From the NCBI GenBank assembly GCA_036583965.1, contig JAZBQD010000017.1, forward strand, positions 28,430,385 through 28,494,384: a stretch of DNA of 64,000 nt, written 5' to 3'. The position numbers and the translations under genes are program-made. The first letter of the stretch is position 1. The number at the start of each line of letters is the position of its first letter. Positions 1 through 13,963 of the stretch are shown here, one piece after another. The DNA is from Prunella strophiata. Its lineage: Eukaryota; Chordata; Aves; Passeriformes; Prunellidae. The notes under the pieces were generated by a model that made no database searches, was not told the origin of the DNA, and saw nothing but the letters and a program-made list of their open reading frames with translations.

Positions 1-1499
1 AGTGCTTTGGGCACCCCTTGTGTTTTTTCCTATATTTTTAAGGCAGACAAAAATATTTGAAGTCCTGATTTGAGATGATAGTGTGAAGCTCCTCCTTGTC
101 TAATTCTACAAGGTGTATCTTGGCAAGTGTCTTAACCACAGAGCAGTGTAAATAAAAGCACTGGCATAACCACAATAGTTCTATGAAAGACTCTCTTTGA
201 TTTGCCATCTGCTTTTAGTAGGGATGTCCAGAAAAGAAAAAAGTATACCTCAAGTTTAGTGAAGTTATTTATTTGGCTGACATGAACTATTTACCTCTAG
301 TTGTGGGAAGTAGTTCAGAAATAAATTTAAATTTTTGGTTCAAAATCTAAATGTAAAAATTTTTCCATTCCACCCAAATCTGAAGTGATATGGAGTTAAG
401 GAATCGGCTATTGATTTACAGAGGATGCAGGTAGTTGAGATGCAGAGAAACCACTTCAGGTGTTCTGTCTGTCCTGGAAATCCATTCTGTTACCCCACCA
501 GTACACCCTGCAAGTTTTAGCAACAAATGTAACTACTTTTTTAGGAGAATTTCTTGACATTTTTTCAGTGATGACTCAGAAGCAGTGTGGTAAGCTCTGG
601 ATTGCTGTGCACATATAACTTAGCACACAGTTCTGACAAAGAAATCCAAAATAACAAGTTCAAAGCTTAACTCCAGGTAACTACAGCTTTGGAAGAGTTT
701 GGTAAAAGCCCCATAGGACAAAACTATGGCTCTTTCTGGTGCAGTTATCCTACAGCAGCATTGCACAGTGCCTGTTTGCCGAGTCTTCTGTAATCAGAGC
801 ATCGTGATTGTGTAGTAAGGAAGTTGCTTAAAAGATACTAAAAATGTCACAGCTCCTCTAATTAAAATCAAACCTGAAAGCTCTGAAGTGGTGGCTAAGT
901 GGAATAAAAGTTATTAAAGCACCTGGGTCTCACTAGGAGATGCCAGGTCTCCCTGGTTTTACTGTTCTCAAGGACACAGTGAACAACATCACGAATATGA
1001 ATGAAAAATCAATCTGGAAGCTTCACAACATGATACCTGTGAAATAGACTAATTTATAAGTTGGTGCAGAACTAACAAAAGGCTATGTTGGACTGTCATC
1101 ATGGTTTTGATAACAGAACACAAAACTGTTATCACAAGTCTAATTAAAAGGGTAATCTATGCACTTTCAAGCAATTATGCTATTTAATGCAGCTCAGCTC
1201 CTTTAAAAACCTCCAGTCTTGCATGCAATATGATCCTAGTCACAGTGGCTAAAACTTCTGATGTTTTCTGGTTTACATAAATAGAAATTTAAAGGAAAAA
1301 ACCTCATTTGTAGTTATGGGTAATGCTTGTGAAAATTCAGGAATTGCAGCAGCTTTATAATCTGGGAATTGCTGTAAATTCTACCCTAGTAAGCAGCCTC
1401 AGGCATTCCAAAACAGAAGTTATGGTGACTGTGACAGGGTGAAAGTTGAAGTAACATTATGTCCAAACATATCTTGGAGAAGAGGATCCCTGGAACCAC

Positions 1500-1601
1500 A
1501 TGGGGATGTGGTTTAGGAATGAACACAGTGGTGCTAGGTAAATGGTTGGACTGTTGATCTGGAAGGCCTTTTTCTTGAAGACTCCATGATTCTGTGATCT
1601 C
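1500..1601 (+). mobile_element. CR1 LINE, 3'-end fragment
   Basis: The segment has the layout of a CR1 3' terminus: a 'tggttggactg..gatct' block, a degenerate 'ggtctTTTCcaac' equivalent, and a terminal 'catgattctgtgat' tail of the octamer type typical of avian CR1. It is 5'-truncated and diverged, with no coding capacity. The 5' boundary is approximate. Confidence 0.6.
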
Positions 1602-4600
1602 AGACTAGCTTCTGTTTCCATCTCTTGTCTGAGATAAGGCTGTGAGATGGTTGATGTGGTCTCCCCAGTCCTTCAGGGGAAGGGCAGCATGTGCTTTGTG
1701 TCAAGGTTCCCACTGTCTAGTGGGCATTGCTAAAGAGCTGGGAAAAGTGACAGGAAAAGCAGATGCAGAGACGGGGTGTGGTGTGGTCTAGCTACATGAC
1801 AGGGCTTTTCCTAGAGACCAGTGATTTCTTCCATCCTACTTGAAGCACTGGTTTATGGTGCTGCAGGTCCTTCTCTGGCTCCTTTTTCCGGCTGGTTGCC
1901 TTGAGCTGGGAAGCAGAACATTTTAGGAAGATGATACTGCAGCTAAGAGAAGAATACCGTGATAGAGAAGTTTTATTAATCATTCTACTACAGAGTGTTA
2001 TCCTAATAATGACAGCAGAACTTAAATCTGTCATGCTTCCTATCCCTTGTGCTACACTATTCATTTAAGGAGACATCCCACTGTGGACACCATCACAGAG
2101 CATAGCAAGAAAAGGTACAAGCTTCTTTTGAGTCTGTGACTCTTATCACATTTGGATTCCACACCACCCCCAGAGCAGGAAAAAAAAAATAAAGAATGCC
2201 AATTAATTCAGAGTCACAGTAGGTTGCTGATTATAAGCTTAAGCAGGATAATAAATGCATGGATATTTTTCCACTTAGAAAGACTGGCCCAAAATGTTAT
2301 CTACAATTCAAAGTAACTGACAGTTTTATTTATAATTTTATTTAGAAACTGCAGAGAAACTTCCTACAGTATTTAACTTGTTTAAAGGCAAATTTATAGA
2401 TCAATAACTGAATATTTATATTATTATGCTAATCCAAATATTTTTTGTCTTTTCCACTTGAAGGCTGTTTATTCCTGTCTGTTGAATAAGAACTGCCTGT
2501 GTTCTGATTCTCTGTTCTGAACCAGCATATTCTTTGGGAAAAAGTGCAGGATTGTCTTGCCATGTGCATTGCAAGCTCTGCAAAGGAGGAAGCTTTGCAG
2601 TGCTTTTTATGTGGAGAATTAAACATGTTTTTTTGTATATGTGTTCATGGGGTGGCTTTTATGGTTTATCTAACACAAGGTATCAATCTTTCTGCTCCAT
2701 GATTGTTTTTCACACAGTCTGCAGGTGATTTCACTTTTTTTTTGAAACAATAAATGTCAACTGATAATAAAATATCATAACCTGATATTATATGTAGTAC
2801 CTTCTTACATGATTGGAGATGTTCTCTATGTATTAAGAAGAGTTGCCCATATGTTCTCTGTCCTTCAACTCTTTAAGTCCTGATAAATTTTGCTTTACTT
2901 GTGTCAATAACTCATGCAGCAAACTTCTAAGAGTGTGCAAATGGTGGTAGATCTATGCCACTTGTTCCAGAAGCCAATTGGCCAGTCCCAGGGAAATTCT
3001 ATCTTAAGGCCTTATCTTGACAGAAAGTAGGAATCCATCTCAATACTTGAGGGTGGATTAGTCTCAGCTTCAAGTGATTATGGACTGAATGTGTTTGCAA
3101 GGCTAAGTTTAAAAATTCTGGTGGGTGGCTTTAAAAAGTTCAAAACCATAATGGGCTAAATGAGCTAGAACATCATATTAAACTAGGAGAACATAATTAA
3201 TAATTTTAAACTGTTGAAGAAATGTTTTCATGTGCATGCCCACATTATACAAAAATCCTGACAGTCCTGGAGGGAAAAAAAAATCAGTATTAAAAATAGA
3301 AAATACACTGGAATGAAGAAAATGTGAAAAAATAGTACCATCAAGATTATTATTAAAATGTACCAGAATTTGTAATGGAAGATTAAGAGCAGAAGCAGAA
3401 CTCTAGAATTGGCAGAATTAAAGACAATAAGATGTTTATTTCAAAAAAACCCCAGTCCCCAAAAAGAATAGTTCCAATAATAATAATTGACCATCAAATA
3501 AATTTTGTACAACTGTTAATAATGCTGGAAGTTTTTTTCCAGGTACAGAAGACAAAAACAATGTGCGTGAGATGAAAATTTTAAAAAGTCATTCACAGCC
3601 AAAGATGATGCAAGCTAACAGCACTGAAGTGAAAAGAGGAAACTTGGATGGCTAAGACTGTAGGTACTAGATATCAGGCTGGCAGGGTGGGTACATCAGG
3701 AACAGAAATAAAAATACATAGAGCCAGTAAGCCTGCATTTGATGTTATGAGGTTGGAAGAATTGATTCTTGTGTGAGATTGGAAGTTTGGTTCACACTAT
3801 AATTGGACATTGTTAGACTTGGTGTATTATCTCTTCCAAATTGTTAGCCTGAAATACTTCCTAAAGGAATAAAGATTTTGCCAATAGAATCCTTGTCAAA
3901 TAGGTAGCTTTTAAGTCTTATGGATGATTAGTCCTTGGCCCTAGACATAATGAATGTTTTTATTAAGGAGACAGACAGTTGTGTATAGAAAGAAGAGAAA
4001 ATACGTTTTCTCTTCTCCAGGACAGATTAAGTGCAGGACAGATTAAGAGCTATTATGTCCCATAAAAAATTCATCTGAATCATCATGTGATACAACAATG
4101 GCTATGGATTTCATTTCAGCAATCAAGCCTGTGGTTCAGTGATGGAAATAAAGGCAGATCCAATTCTTTCAAAAGTTGCAGCTTTACTGATAAACATTAT
4201 TGAATCTCATTAAAATTATGTATTATTTTTAAAAGAAAGAAAAAGGGGGGAAAGGCATTTAATGATAAAACTGTTTCCTACAGTTGGAAATTGCTTTGCA
4301 TTCTCTCAGAAAAATAAGGGAAAGAATGAAACACTTAAATATGTTTTGGAAGATGTTAGGATAGGAGACCATGTCTGCTTACTGATGGCTTCTCTTCACT
4401 TAGCTACCCCTAAGCCATTGATGCTTTCAGCCAGAATTGAATTACCTTTCTGAAATATGAATGGGTTTCAGGTTGCTTTTTCCCTTTCCCAGTAGGAGTA
4501 CTTGCAGCTTCATTGGCTCAAATTCTTTGCCTGTCCCAGAGGAACAGGGAGGTGCAAGATGAATTTTAGACAAATTTGAGCTGGCTGCTGAAAGCGTATC

Positions 4601-5084
4601 TCCACTCTGGAAACCTAAAGCAAAATCACTTCAGCAAAAAGAATGTATGCAGTGGGTAGCTCTGAAAGTTCCATCAGCCCTTGCCAGAGCAGAAAGTGTT
4701 GCTGAAAACACTGATGTTGAAGACCCTTGAAGAAAATACATCAGTTTGAAAGAGATTTGATCTAGCAAGAGAAGAACCAAATACTTGTGGCCTGATGGTG
4801 CATCCCTGTCTCAGGAAACACTTGTTTTATGTAGCTGAAGTAGCTCTTCAAATAAGGACTTGTTGACAGCAAGTAAAAATATCTGTTTAAGTGGAATGTC
4901 TTGATTTTACTAAAACAGATCAATTCAGGCTCTGAGGAAGAAAAAAAAAATCAAACATGGAAAGCTGTTTTTCAAAACTGCAAAAGTTTGAGGATTTTTT
5001 TAAAGCCAAAGGTAAAGCAAAAGTACCATAGACTTCTGTGGTGTTAAGGAATGTAAAAAAAATTGCTCATAAGGAGCTCAGGAT

Positions 5085-5190
5085 AGCTGAGAAAAGACAA
5101 AAAACATGGAGGTGAAATGAGTTAAGTGATATCATCAGGATGACACAGCAATTTAGTGGCAGAGCTGGAAAAGCTCCATGTTCCTTGAAT
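5085..5190 (+). mobile_element. MIR-like ancient SINE/core fragment
   Basis: Around 5090-5175 the order 'gagctcagga..gagttaagtgat..gatgacacagcaattTAGTGGCAGAGCTGG' follows the classical MIR/core-SINE pattern (GAGG..AAGT-ACTT..GGTCACACAGC..AGTGGCAGAGCTGG). This pattern is widespread in amniotes and easily confused with other ancient repeats. It is a single diverged fragment without a recognisable head or tail, so a consensus alignment would be needed to fix the family. Confidence 0.4.
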
Positions 5191-5898
5191 ACCTATGCCT
5201 GCTTAACTGTATGGCTTTACAGCATGAATCAGTAATCCCACTGATTTCCAGTACTGCAAGAAGAGAAGGAGTCTGATTGAGACACTGTTCATGTGGTGTG
5301 GAGAAAGGCAAAGCACTCATGTACATTAGATCTTGGCAGACTAGGCAAAACAGACTGCCTTGTGCAAGTGCTCTGAAGAAATTAGCAGAGTAATTGTAAA
5401 AATTATTCAACTGAGCAGAGATGAGAAGAAGAAATAGGAGAGTCCCAAGACTGATCCCTGCTTGGAGAAATCACTGAGAGACTTTAATTAATGTTAATTG
5501 GAATTAATTGATCTTTTTTGAACATTAAGTTACCTTGAAACCACAGTTGAAAATGCAATTTTTTATTAAGAAATATATTAAGAAATGAAAGTTTGTATGA
5601 AGATCAGAGGACACAAAGTAATAAATAAAATATGGGACCAGTGTCTTTAATATTTATAAAATGTAAATTGGTAAGGGATATGGATGGGGTTATCTCAGAA
5701 AAGAGTAAGCATAGCAATTAGAAATTAGTACATCAGGAAAATTAGAAAGCAATTTCTGACCTGTGTCTGTGTCTTCAGACCAGTATTAAGTTCAATAAAG
5801 TCTTACTATAACACTTAATTATAAACAACAGTGTGGTAAATCTATAGGATAGATTTTATGATTATTTGATATGTATTATTTAGTGAAATGTCAAAAGC

Positions 5899-5914
5899 TT
5901 TTTTTTTTTTTTTT
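5899..5914. repeat. Poly(T) tract, 16 nt
   Basis: Uninterrupted T run directly seen. There is no adjacent retroposon signature and no target-site duplication that I can see. Confidence 0.9.
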
Positions 5915-7132
5915 CTTTCTAATTATACACTTCCAAAACATTGAAAAGAGCTGATGTGTTTCTGAGCTTTTTTTTACCAATTGTAAATTACCAGTATTTG
6001 TGACATGCACACACTGGAAAACTATTTCAGTTTTGCCTAGAAAAGAGACAGAGAAGGCAAATGAGGAATTGGAAAGAACTGATTTCATTAAATATTTGAG
6101 ATTCACTTGATCTTTTAAAAAAACTTTAAAAACTTAATATGCACAGAATGGGAAGATTGTGCACCACAGTGTTTTTCTAAGCATATGTCCCAGCTCTGCA
6201 GTAAAGCTTTGAGCAAGAGAAACCAGTTAGAAGGCATGTTCTCCAGGACTAAATCTTTGCTAGAACTCAGATTTCTGTGGCTTTAGAGTTAGCCCTGCAT
6301 ATATCTTTGAATAAATACAATGAACTATTAACAGGCTATCTAACTGTGCTACATTTGGTTGAATAATAACCTTTAAGTGAACAAGTACTCCTTCAGATTA
6401 AAGAGTGCTCACATCCTCCCACAACACTCACTCTCTTTCCTGCTCTCTAAAATTTAATCATAATGCAGTAGTTCAGTCTCTAGCTGTTGTTGAAAGAGCA
6501 CCTGAGGGGTGATGCTGCAAAATGAAAGCTCAGAAGAATGTATGACAACTGCACCCATCTCAGCCAATTCTCAGAGATGCCCAGTAAGAGTGGGATTTGG
6601 CAAGTCACCCTAGCAGCTCATCAGAGGAGGAGGGACGAGGGGCTTTGCAGATCTTATGAAATCTTTGTCACAGTTTCAGATGTGTTGCAGTGGTACTTTG
6701 TGCAGGTTGCATCTGTTTTCAAGCATCATTTCTGAAGTCTTTAAAGAGAATTGAAAATGAGAACTATAACAAGATTAAAAAAAAAAAAAATTGCATCCAT
6801 TCATGAAGAACAGATAAATATGACAACCCAAATGCAAGCTTGGTTTCATGATGACCCTAAACTGCTGATGGTTGAAAATAGTTGCTGCCAGAGGACGTAT
6901 AATGTAATATTACCCTAATTCTTGCAATCCTCCTCAGAGCAGCAACTTCTGGCTATCTAACTGGACCCTTTTTGTTACATAGTATTTATAGTTTTCATTG
7001 CCGCTGTATTCCTGCTACACACTTTCAGCTGTGGTGGGTTTTTTCTTCTTTCTTTTCCTTCTAAGTCCAGACAGTGATTTATCCCTACTGCATATAAAGA
7101 AGCAAGTAAATCTGGGCTGTTAACAGTGGTGT

Positions 7133-7206
7133 CCCCTCCCCTCCCCTCCCCTCCCCTCCCCTCCCCTCCCCCTCCCCTCCCCTCCCCTCCCCTCCCCTCC
7201 CCTCCC
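7133..7206. repeat. (CCCCT)n pentanucleotide repeat
   Basis: About 15 units of CCCCT, interrupted once near 7167-7173 by a unit with an extra C. The complementary strand is (AGGGG)n: consecutive runs of four Gs separated by single A, an arrangement favourable for G-quadruplex formation. It lies in presumed CPLX1 intron sequence. Apparent Pro/Leu/Ser-rich ORFs across it are artefacts of the repeat. Confidence 0.95.
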
Positions 7207-8457
7207 GGTGGGCACAGAACTCACTCTACCACAAATCCGTGTTTTCTACTTCAAATTTCCTCCTTATTCACCCTGAACCTAAGGAATATATATCTGAGTA
7301 CTGCAAGGTAGAAAGGAAGGAACCTGAACAGGGTCCATTTTTCAAACCACAACTGCTCTGCTCGAAGCCCAGCAGAAGACCATGCTGTGATTTTAAGCTT
7401 CTGCAGTGAAGGAAGCAGTTGCTAGGGGAGTGCCAGGACTGGAAGGAACTTGGGATGCTGAGACAGGGCTATAAAATTTTAATGTAATGGCTGGAAGACA
7501 AAGTCACTGTAGTCTTCTAGATAGTACATACCAAAAAATACTAAGGGGATAATATTTTTACACAGCATTATGCTCTATCTTTCTGCACTTGACTCTGACA
7601 ACTATGGACCTTCACACACTCTGCCCAAGATTCCTTTCTCTTTCAGTCTTGTCCCCCCTCTGCTGCAAGAAACATACATGGTGTTCAGTTTCACAGATTG
7701 TCCCAACACACAGCTATTGGCATAATTTCTTCAGATTGTCATAAAGGGGCATCTGATAAAAACTCTTTTTTTGGAGCAGTATCTTAATTCTCACCAGAAA
7801 CAGAAAATTTCTGACTAGCCAATGAGATTTAAATACCCTGCAGCCATGCAAAGCTTAAGACCACTAACTCATTTGAAGGAGACAGTCTTCAAGGGCCTCA
7901 GATTGTTGGAGAGCAGTGGTAGCAGGCCAGAACCCAAAGAGAGGACCTGCTGGAAGATGGATCTTACTGTGGCTCAGGATGTGCAGAGAAAAACATTCCA
8001 GGCTCATTCCTTGACCTTTTCCTGGAAGAAATTATCCAGTTTAGCAGCATCACTGAAAAAGGTCCACAGATTACAGGGGGAAACAGGGGGTTAGTGAGGT
8101 GGAGTATCAAGCTTTGACATTGCTAGAGCTCATCTATTTCTACTGTACATTCCCCTGCTGAAATTATAATTTTGGGCAGGTAGTGAATATTATCATCCTG
8201 ACTGGAAACCTGTTAACTCTGTGGAAGGTCATTGGTATTAGTCATCAGAGACAGTGACACTTATCTTTGGTCTGCTCAAAATGATAGGCACCCCATTTAA
8301 AAAGAGCTAAGTGTCTGGTATGCAACAAAAAGGTCTTGTAGGGAAATGAGGATTGCAGGAATTCTATCTCACTGCTATTACCAGCTTTCATTAGCTGAAC
8401 CCAAATTTACAGTTGTTTCCATTTCTGTCGAAAGAATGGATTATGCCTAAGAGGAGG

Positions 8458-8502
8458 TGGGGGCGGGGGGGGAGAGAGAGAGAAAGAAGGAGGGAGAGAA
8501 TG
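8458..8502. repeat. G-rich / GA-rich low-complexity tract
   Basis: A run of Gs (with one C) passes into GAGAGAGAGAGAAAGAAGGAGGGAGAGA-like purine sequence. It is purely purine on the + strand apart from the single C, short, and of no evident function. Confidence 0.8.
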
Positions 8503-9461
8503 GAAGAAGAATCTGAATTCTTTCTAGTGATAGTGAATCAGTCAGAATGAGAATGGGTAATTAAGTATCTGTTTTTTAAAAAATTTAAAGGTCTTCAAAA
8601 TGCAGAGATCAGAGTGAGAGATGAATTCAGGTGAGGAGAAAGGTTTGGGAATATTTGGAATCATCATAGGGATAACCAGGTTCACCAATGAGTTTGCCTT
8701 ACCAACCTTTAGCAATCAAACTGTTAGTTGTCTCCACCTGAGCTGACAGTCATTTCTTCCTTGGTACTCAGTAGGGAGAAGTGCATACCTGAGAGCATGG
8801 TGTCCCAGATGCACACCTTGGAATGGAATGTACTGCTGCCCACAGTGTATGCCTCTCCCCACTGGCTAGAAGGGTTTTGAACGGATACTTAACTTGTAGC
8901 TGTCAAACTATTGAGCAAGTGCTCACTCCTCATCTTCTATTACCAGGTTCATTATGAATCCCTTGTGTAGAGGAGTGCCCAAAATGGGAGAACATCATGC
9001 TAAATAGGCAGCTTAGTTAATCTTAGTCATGGTCTTAAACCAGTTTGCAGTCTGCTTCTCTCTCTGGAGCTGGAGATAGCTGTGTCTGGCAAAGGGCAGC
9101 CCCTGAATTCTTGTATAGAGGCCACCCCTGTAAGACCCCTGCTGTCAGCACCTGGACATGAACCCAGTGCAGTGTAGCTTCCCAGAATTTGTCTCTTCTG
9201 CTGCAGAAATGGCCTGCATTTCTAAGGTAAAGTTCAGATGGTAATTGTTCTAGTATCTAGAGTTTTGCTTTTTGTTTTAAGTATACTTTTCAGATTATAT
9301 CAAAGCAGGAAGAGCCACAGGGCAAAGTGGAAAAATATTGTTAATGTCTCCTAATTAAATTCATTGAAGCAAATAATCTTTCTGCTTCCTATGTTCTCCA
9401 TTGTTTGCAGTGTTTCTGTCTCTCCTCCAGCATGACCTGGCACCTTCTTCTCCTGTATCTG

Positions 9462-9493
9462 CTTTATCAGAGCACATACTTGCTCTGATAAAG
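9462..9493. repeat. Perfect inverted repeat, 13-bp arms, 6-nt loop
   Basis: The left arm CTTTATCAGAGCA (9462-9474) and right arm TGCTCTGATAAAG (9481-9493) are exact reverse complements around the loop CATACT. The arm is too short for a typical miRNA precursor. A template-switch mutation or a small palindromic insertion could produce it. Confidence 0.9.
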
Positions 9494-12400
9494 GCTGATG
9501 AAGTTAGTGCCCCAGAATAGTTTTTTTTTTTCCAAACACAAGGCTGAATAATCAAACAAATAATATTTTCACGCAGCATTACTAAATAATAACACAGAGT
9601 CCTCAGGCTTGCAGTGGCTGCACTGGGAAGCAGGTGAGAGATGGAATATTGATGGGCAGTCTAGAGAGCAAGCAGGTGCTTTTAGTGCCAGATATGATCA
9701 TGCTATATCATTGAGTTATGCTTGTTTTCAGACAATCAGAGGCTGTGTCTCTCTAAGACTTATGATTTTTTCCTCCTGACACATAAATGGGAGGGGCTAG
9801 TTTCTTTCTGTGGTGAGAAGGAAGTCAAACAAGAGCAGGAACTGGGGCTGAGGAACCTGCCACATTGAGAAAGTGACAGGCAAGCTGTTACCAGTAAGGA
9901 TGCTGAGAATGCATGAATATATAAATAAAAGGGAGATTTTCTATCAGCAAAGAGATGCACACCATGTTTCCCACTCTTCTTGAAAGTACTCCAGAATTAG
10001 AAGCTTGTGCCCAACTTTAAAATCTGCACACTAGTTTTCTGCCAATGTGCAAACTTCCTACCCTCCCACACTCTACAAATCTCTCTGAAAAAAAATCCTG
10101 CAGATTTCCACCCATGAAGCACATAAGGTCAAGAACAGTAAGTACCTGAACTCGGACACGTCAGCATCTGCTAAGCAAGATCTGAAAGGTAATTGCAGGG
10201 TATATACTTGCTTGACCTATTGTCATGGTGTCAGGACCTGTCCATCAGTGGGCATGAAACAACACCTATTTTCACTCCTGCAGCCCAGACACAGGGAAGC
10301 ATTTCTACTTTTTCTATTTGTTCTGCCCAGGCTCTAGTGTGGGCTGAGCTTATTGGTGGCTTCTCTGTTCTGCACACATAGAGCCCTTTCTTTCAGGTGC
10401 ATCTCAAAGGCCACAGTGTTCCTTCTCTCAGTATCAGAGTTCCTAGGTTTTTCACTGAGTTTGTGCTAACTTCTGCATGTACTTCCATGGTAGTAATTTT
10501 TAAAGAACTCCACTGTTAGTAAAATGCATGCTTCCACTAACATAGGATTTCTCTTGTGGCAGCAAAGACTGGGATTTGAAAGAACTTTTCTCCAGTTTCT
10601 CAACATAAGCTCTTACATGAAAAGATTCCAGGTTCTAAGAGCAATTTGGATAACTAGGGCCATTACCAAAAAGGCTGAGGCATTGGCTGAAAACCCCAAG
10701 CAGCTGATGCAAAAAAAGCTCATGTGATCCCAAAAAAGCTAGTCAAGTGTATTCTTACTTGACCTTTTTAATTACTCCTTTTTTGCATTTGAAGAACAAT
10801 TGTTCATTAATGGCCTGAAGCAATATAATTTTCTTAAGTAATAAGATTCCTAGTGGCTGATGGTGTTGCTAGGCATGTACAGATATTTTATGATGGGAAG
10901 CTGATAAATAGGGGTTGGGATACAGAGCAGCACAATCAGCTGAGCATGTTGGTGATGTGCATGGTCACATTTATGTGCAGGCTCAGTTATTGATTTGTTC
11001 CTTTCCACCACTCCTTGCCCCTTGAAGTCATCCAAGGTGTGATTTAAGGTCTGTCTGCCCTCTTGCTCTGCTTCCCACACCCCACACCCAGCTACTGGAA
11101 GTTTCATTAATGACATCAAGGGGCTCAGACAATATGAAAATAAAATAGACAGCCAGCTTCCCTTTGCTTAGCTTGCAGAGGATAAGATGAGCATGGCTGG
11201 GTATCAGTTACCCCATAAGTTCTTTGAACTGCTGCTTTTTGACATGGGCACAACAAAAATCCAACATGCTGCATGCATTCCATCCACTACTGTGACAGAA
11301 AATCTCCACTCAATTAGATCAAGAAAGAGAAAGAAAATGGGCTTGTTACTCTTTCTTGACTTACTGTCTGGAAGATGAATGCTTCCATGCATTGAGAGGT
11401 TAACACTTCAGCTGTTCCATGTTCTGTCTGAATTGCTATGAGGTCCTGCATATATGGAGAGGGCAAGAAAAACTGGAGACCCCAGCCAAGACCTTGAGGA
11501 ATTTTGAAATGTATTGAAATTATTAAAGAGCCCTTGAAAATGGTTACTTTAGTGAATGGATGCTGGTAGGAGATGAAATGCCTTTGTCTTGTTGCTATAG
11601 GACAAAGGTATGCCTGGGAGAAATGTACAGTTGAGACAGGAAGCTCCTCTGCATAACGTTCATCTCCCCCTTCTGCTGTGCAGCTCTTAGCTTGATGTGG
11701 GCTCTGAGCTCCGTGGGCTCTGCCCCTGCTCACAAATCCCTGACAATACAAAACGTTTGTTCTCTGACCATGGCCAGCCAAGAGAAAGCATGAGCAAAGC
11801 TCAACAGCTGATTCCACGTAGAAGAAATAAGAAACATGCACCTCATCTCTAGGATGGGTTTTGAGTTATCAGCCCAAGCTAGTTGCTTGCTGTTGCAATG
11901 GTCTGAGATTTTTTTTATGCCATGGCTGTTTACAGTTGAAAATAGTTCTTCAGGTTTGTCATAGCAACCCAACTATAGCAACACTTTACACACTGAGTGG
12001 GTCTCCCACTTCAACACCATTATTGCTGTTTGGTTGGATTGTTAAGATGAACCAGATATTTTCCCTTACCAGCTTTCACTACAAACATGTCTTCTCTAGT
12101 CTCTTGGGAAGCAAGAAAACTACCTTGAATTATGTAAGGAAGAGGCTGGTGTGCCTGTTCAAAAAGGGCTAGAGAAAAAGAAGTTACTTGCCCTTCATTT
12201 TTTTCATGTCCTTCTGAAAAGCTGCAGCATACGAATTAACGCTCATAATTTCCTACTTGCTCTTTTGGATGTCAAAAGTTTTCTTCCTATTTTTAAAGCA
12301 TTTTGATGTCAGAGTTCTCACTTCTGTTGCCAGTTAATGGGATTGAGAAATACTCTTTGTACTTCAGAGGCAAGAGTGTGTCAAAGGTTTGAAACTAATT

Positions 12401-13915
12401 GATTAACTACCTTTGATTTTACTGAGTCTTGGCTCAGAGTTTGTGACAATGCCTTGGTGTCCACAAATGTACTGGTAGGGTGGCTGTGCTAATTAGAGCC
12501 TAGCTGCAATGGCAGGATTTATTCCACACAGAAGAATCCCCAAGGAACTGATGACAACAATTAAATAGTCTCAAAGCAAGAACTAAAGATAATCACCTAA
12601 CTAATATTTCCTGATCTCTTACTATTGCTGAATTACATTATCTTGTGCTGACAACAAAGTCAGCATTTACAATTTTGGTGTAGGTTACTTTAAAAAAAAT
12701 CTTCCTGAAAAGTTTGAGGCAGTTTATTGTCCTGTCAAATTCATCTTATCAACCCAGGGAAGTTACTGAGGACAGTGTAACATATGAAAATGGCACAGAA
12801 ACTGCTTCTTGTATTTCGGTGTGGCATCATTGTAAGCAATGACTGTGTTTCAGAGCAGACTCAGTGTAGCCCCTTTAGAAGGATAAATCTTAAATTCTCT
12901 GTTCACCAAGAAGAAATTAATTGTCTCCCATAAGGTCACACAGAAAGCAGAGAAAAATTGTGGATGCATACCTAAATGTTGGTCTACAGGCCTCTTTTCC
13001 TTCCAGGTTAGTTCCCGGAATTCTTAGCAGTAGTGATATGCGTGCTACTTGTATACCTGGGCCTGTTAGTTGGCTCTAAATTTTTTTTCTTCTTGGTGTA
13101 ATAATCTGTATTTATGATCTGATTAATATTTTTAGATAGAAAATTATCCTTTTAATTTCCCTCAAAACTACTGTCTAATAGAAGACTACAATTAACTGTC
13201 CCTTAAAGTGCTGAACTACACTAGGGAATACAAATTTACCTGGAGCATACTTTCAGTCACATACAAGGGTACCACTTCCAGAATCCTTTCTGGCTTCCTT
13301 CTTGCTCTGCTGTGATGAGCTCTGTTAACCTATTGCTTTGCTGATAACACCATCCTACATGTTCATGAGCCCTTTTTAGTGTACTGCAAAACACCAAGGA
13401 TTACCTAAAGTTTCATAATGTCTATAGCTGATGTGTGCACAGAGAAATGTTCTAGCAATATGCTAGACACAAAACTGATAGTAAGAAACTGGTGTTTAAA
13501 AAAATCTTCCTTTCATGGCTTCGCAAGGATTTGCAGAGATGAGATGCAGAGAGCTCACACAGTTTACCTACTGAAAGCTGAACTTAAAATGAATCAGCCA
13601 CTTAGAGCTCAACCTCTGAATTTTCAGCTGGCTTCAAGCTCCAATCTGCGAAAGTGCTTGTGATCAATAAGGCAATGAAATGCTGAACCCCACCAAGAAC
13701 AAACCTAGCAAGGCAGGATAATAATTAATTTTTAAGCCTCATGAGCTAACAATGAATTCCCTATTGCCCGGGAGAGTACAAACTGTATTTCTTTTGGCAG
13801 TTATCTGGATTTTCATCATGCTTTTCTTGCACTCCAAGAAAAAAAATATTACTCCCCATTCTGTGGTGAACCACTCCTTATCCTCTGGAGCACTTGTATT
13901 AGGTTCTTTTAAAAA

Positions 13916-13963
13916 CATACTGACTGGACTAGGGCTTTCCATACTGACTGGACTAGAGCTTTC
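13916..13963 (+). repeat. Two-copy tandem repeat of a 24-bp unit
   Basis: Unit 1 (13916-13939) and unit 2 (13940-13963) are head-to-tail copies beginning CATACTGACTGGACTAG and ending GCTTTC, with one mismatch (G/A). Near-identity suggests a recent local duplication or a variable-number locus. Confidence 0.9.

Noticed and set aside
4021..4050. Repeated GACAGATTAAG, 16-bp period
   Set aside because: Too short and only two copies; trivial local duplication.
11314..11841. 175-codon minus-strand ORF
   Set aside because: No recognisable domain, no splice or promoter context, ordinary intronic composition; compatible with a chance ORF.
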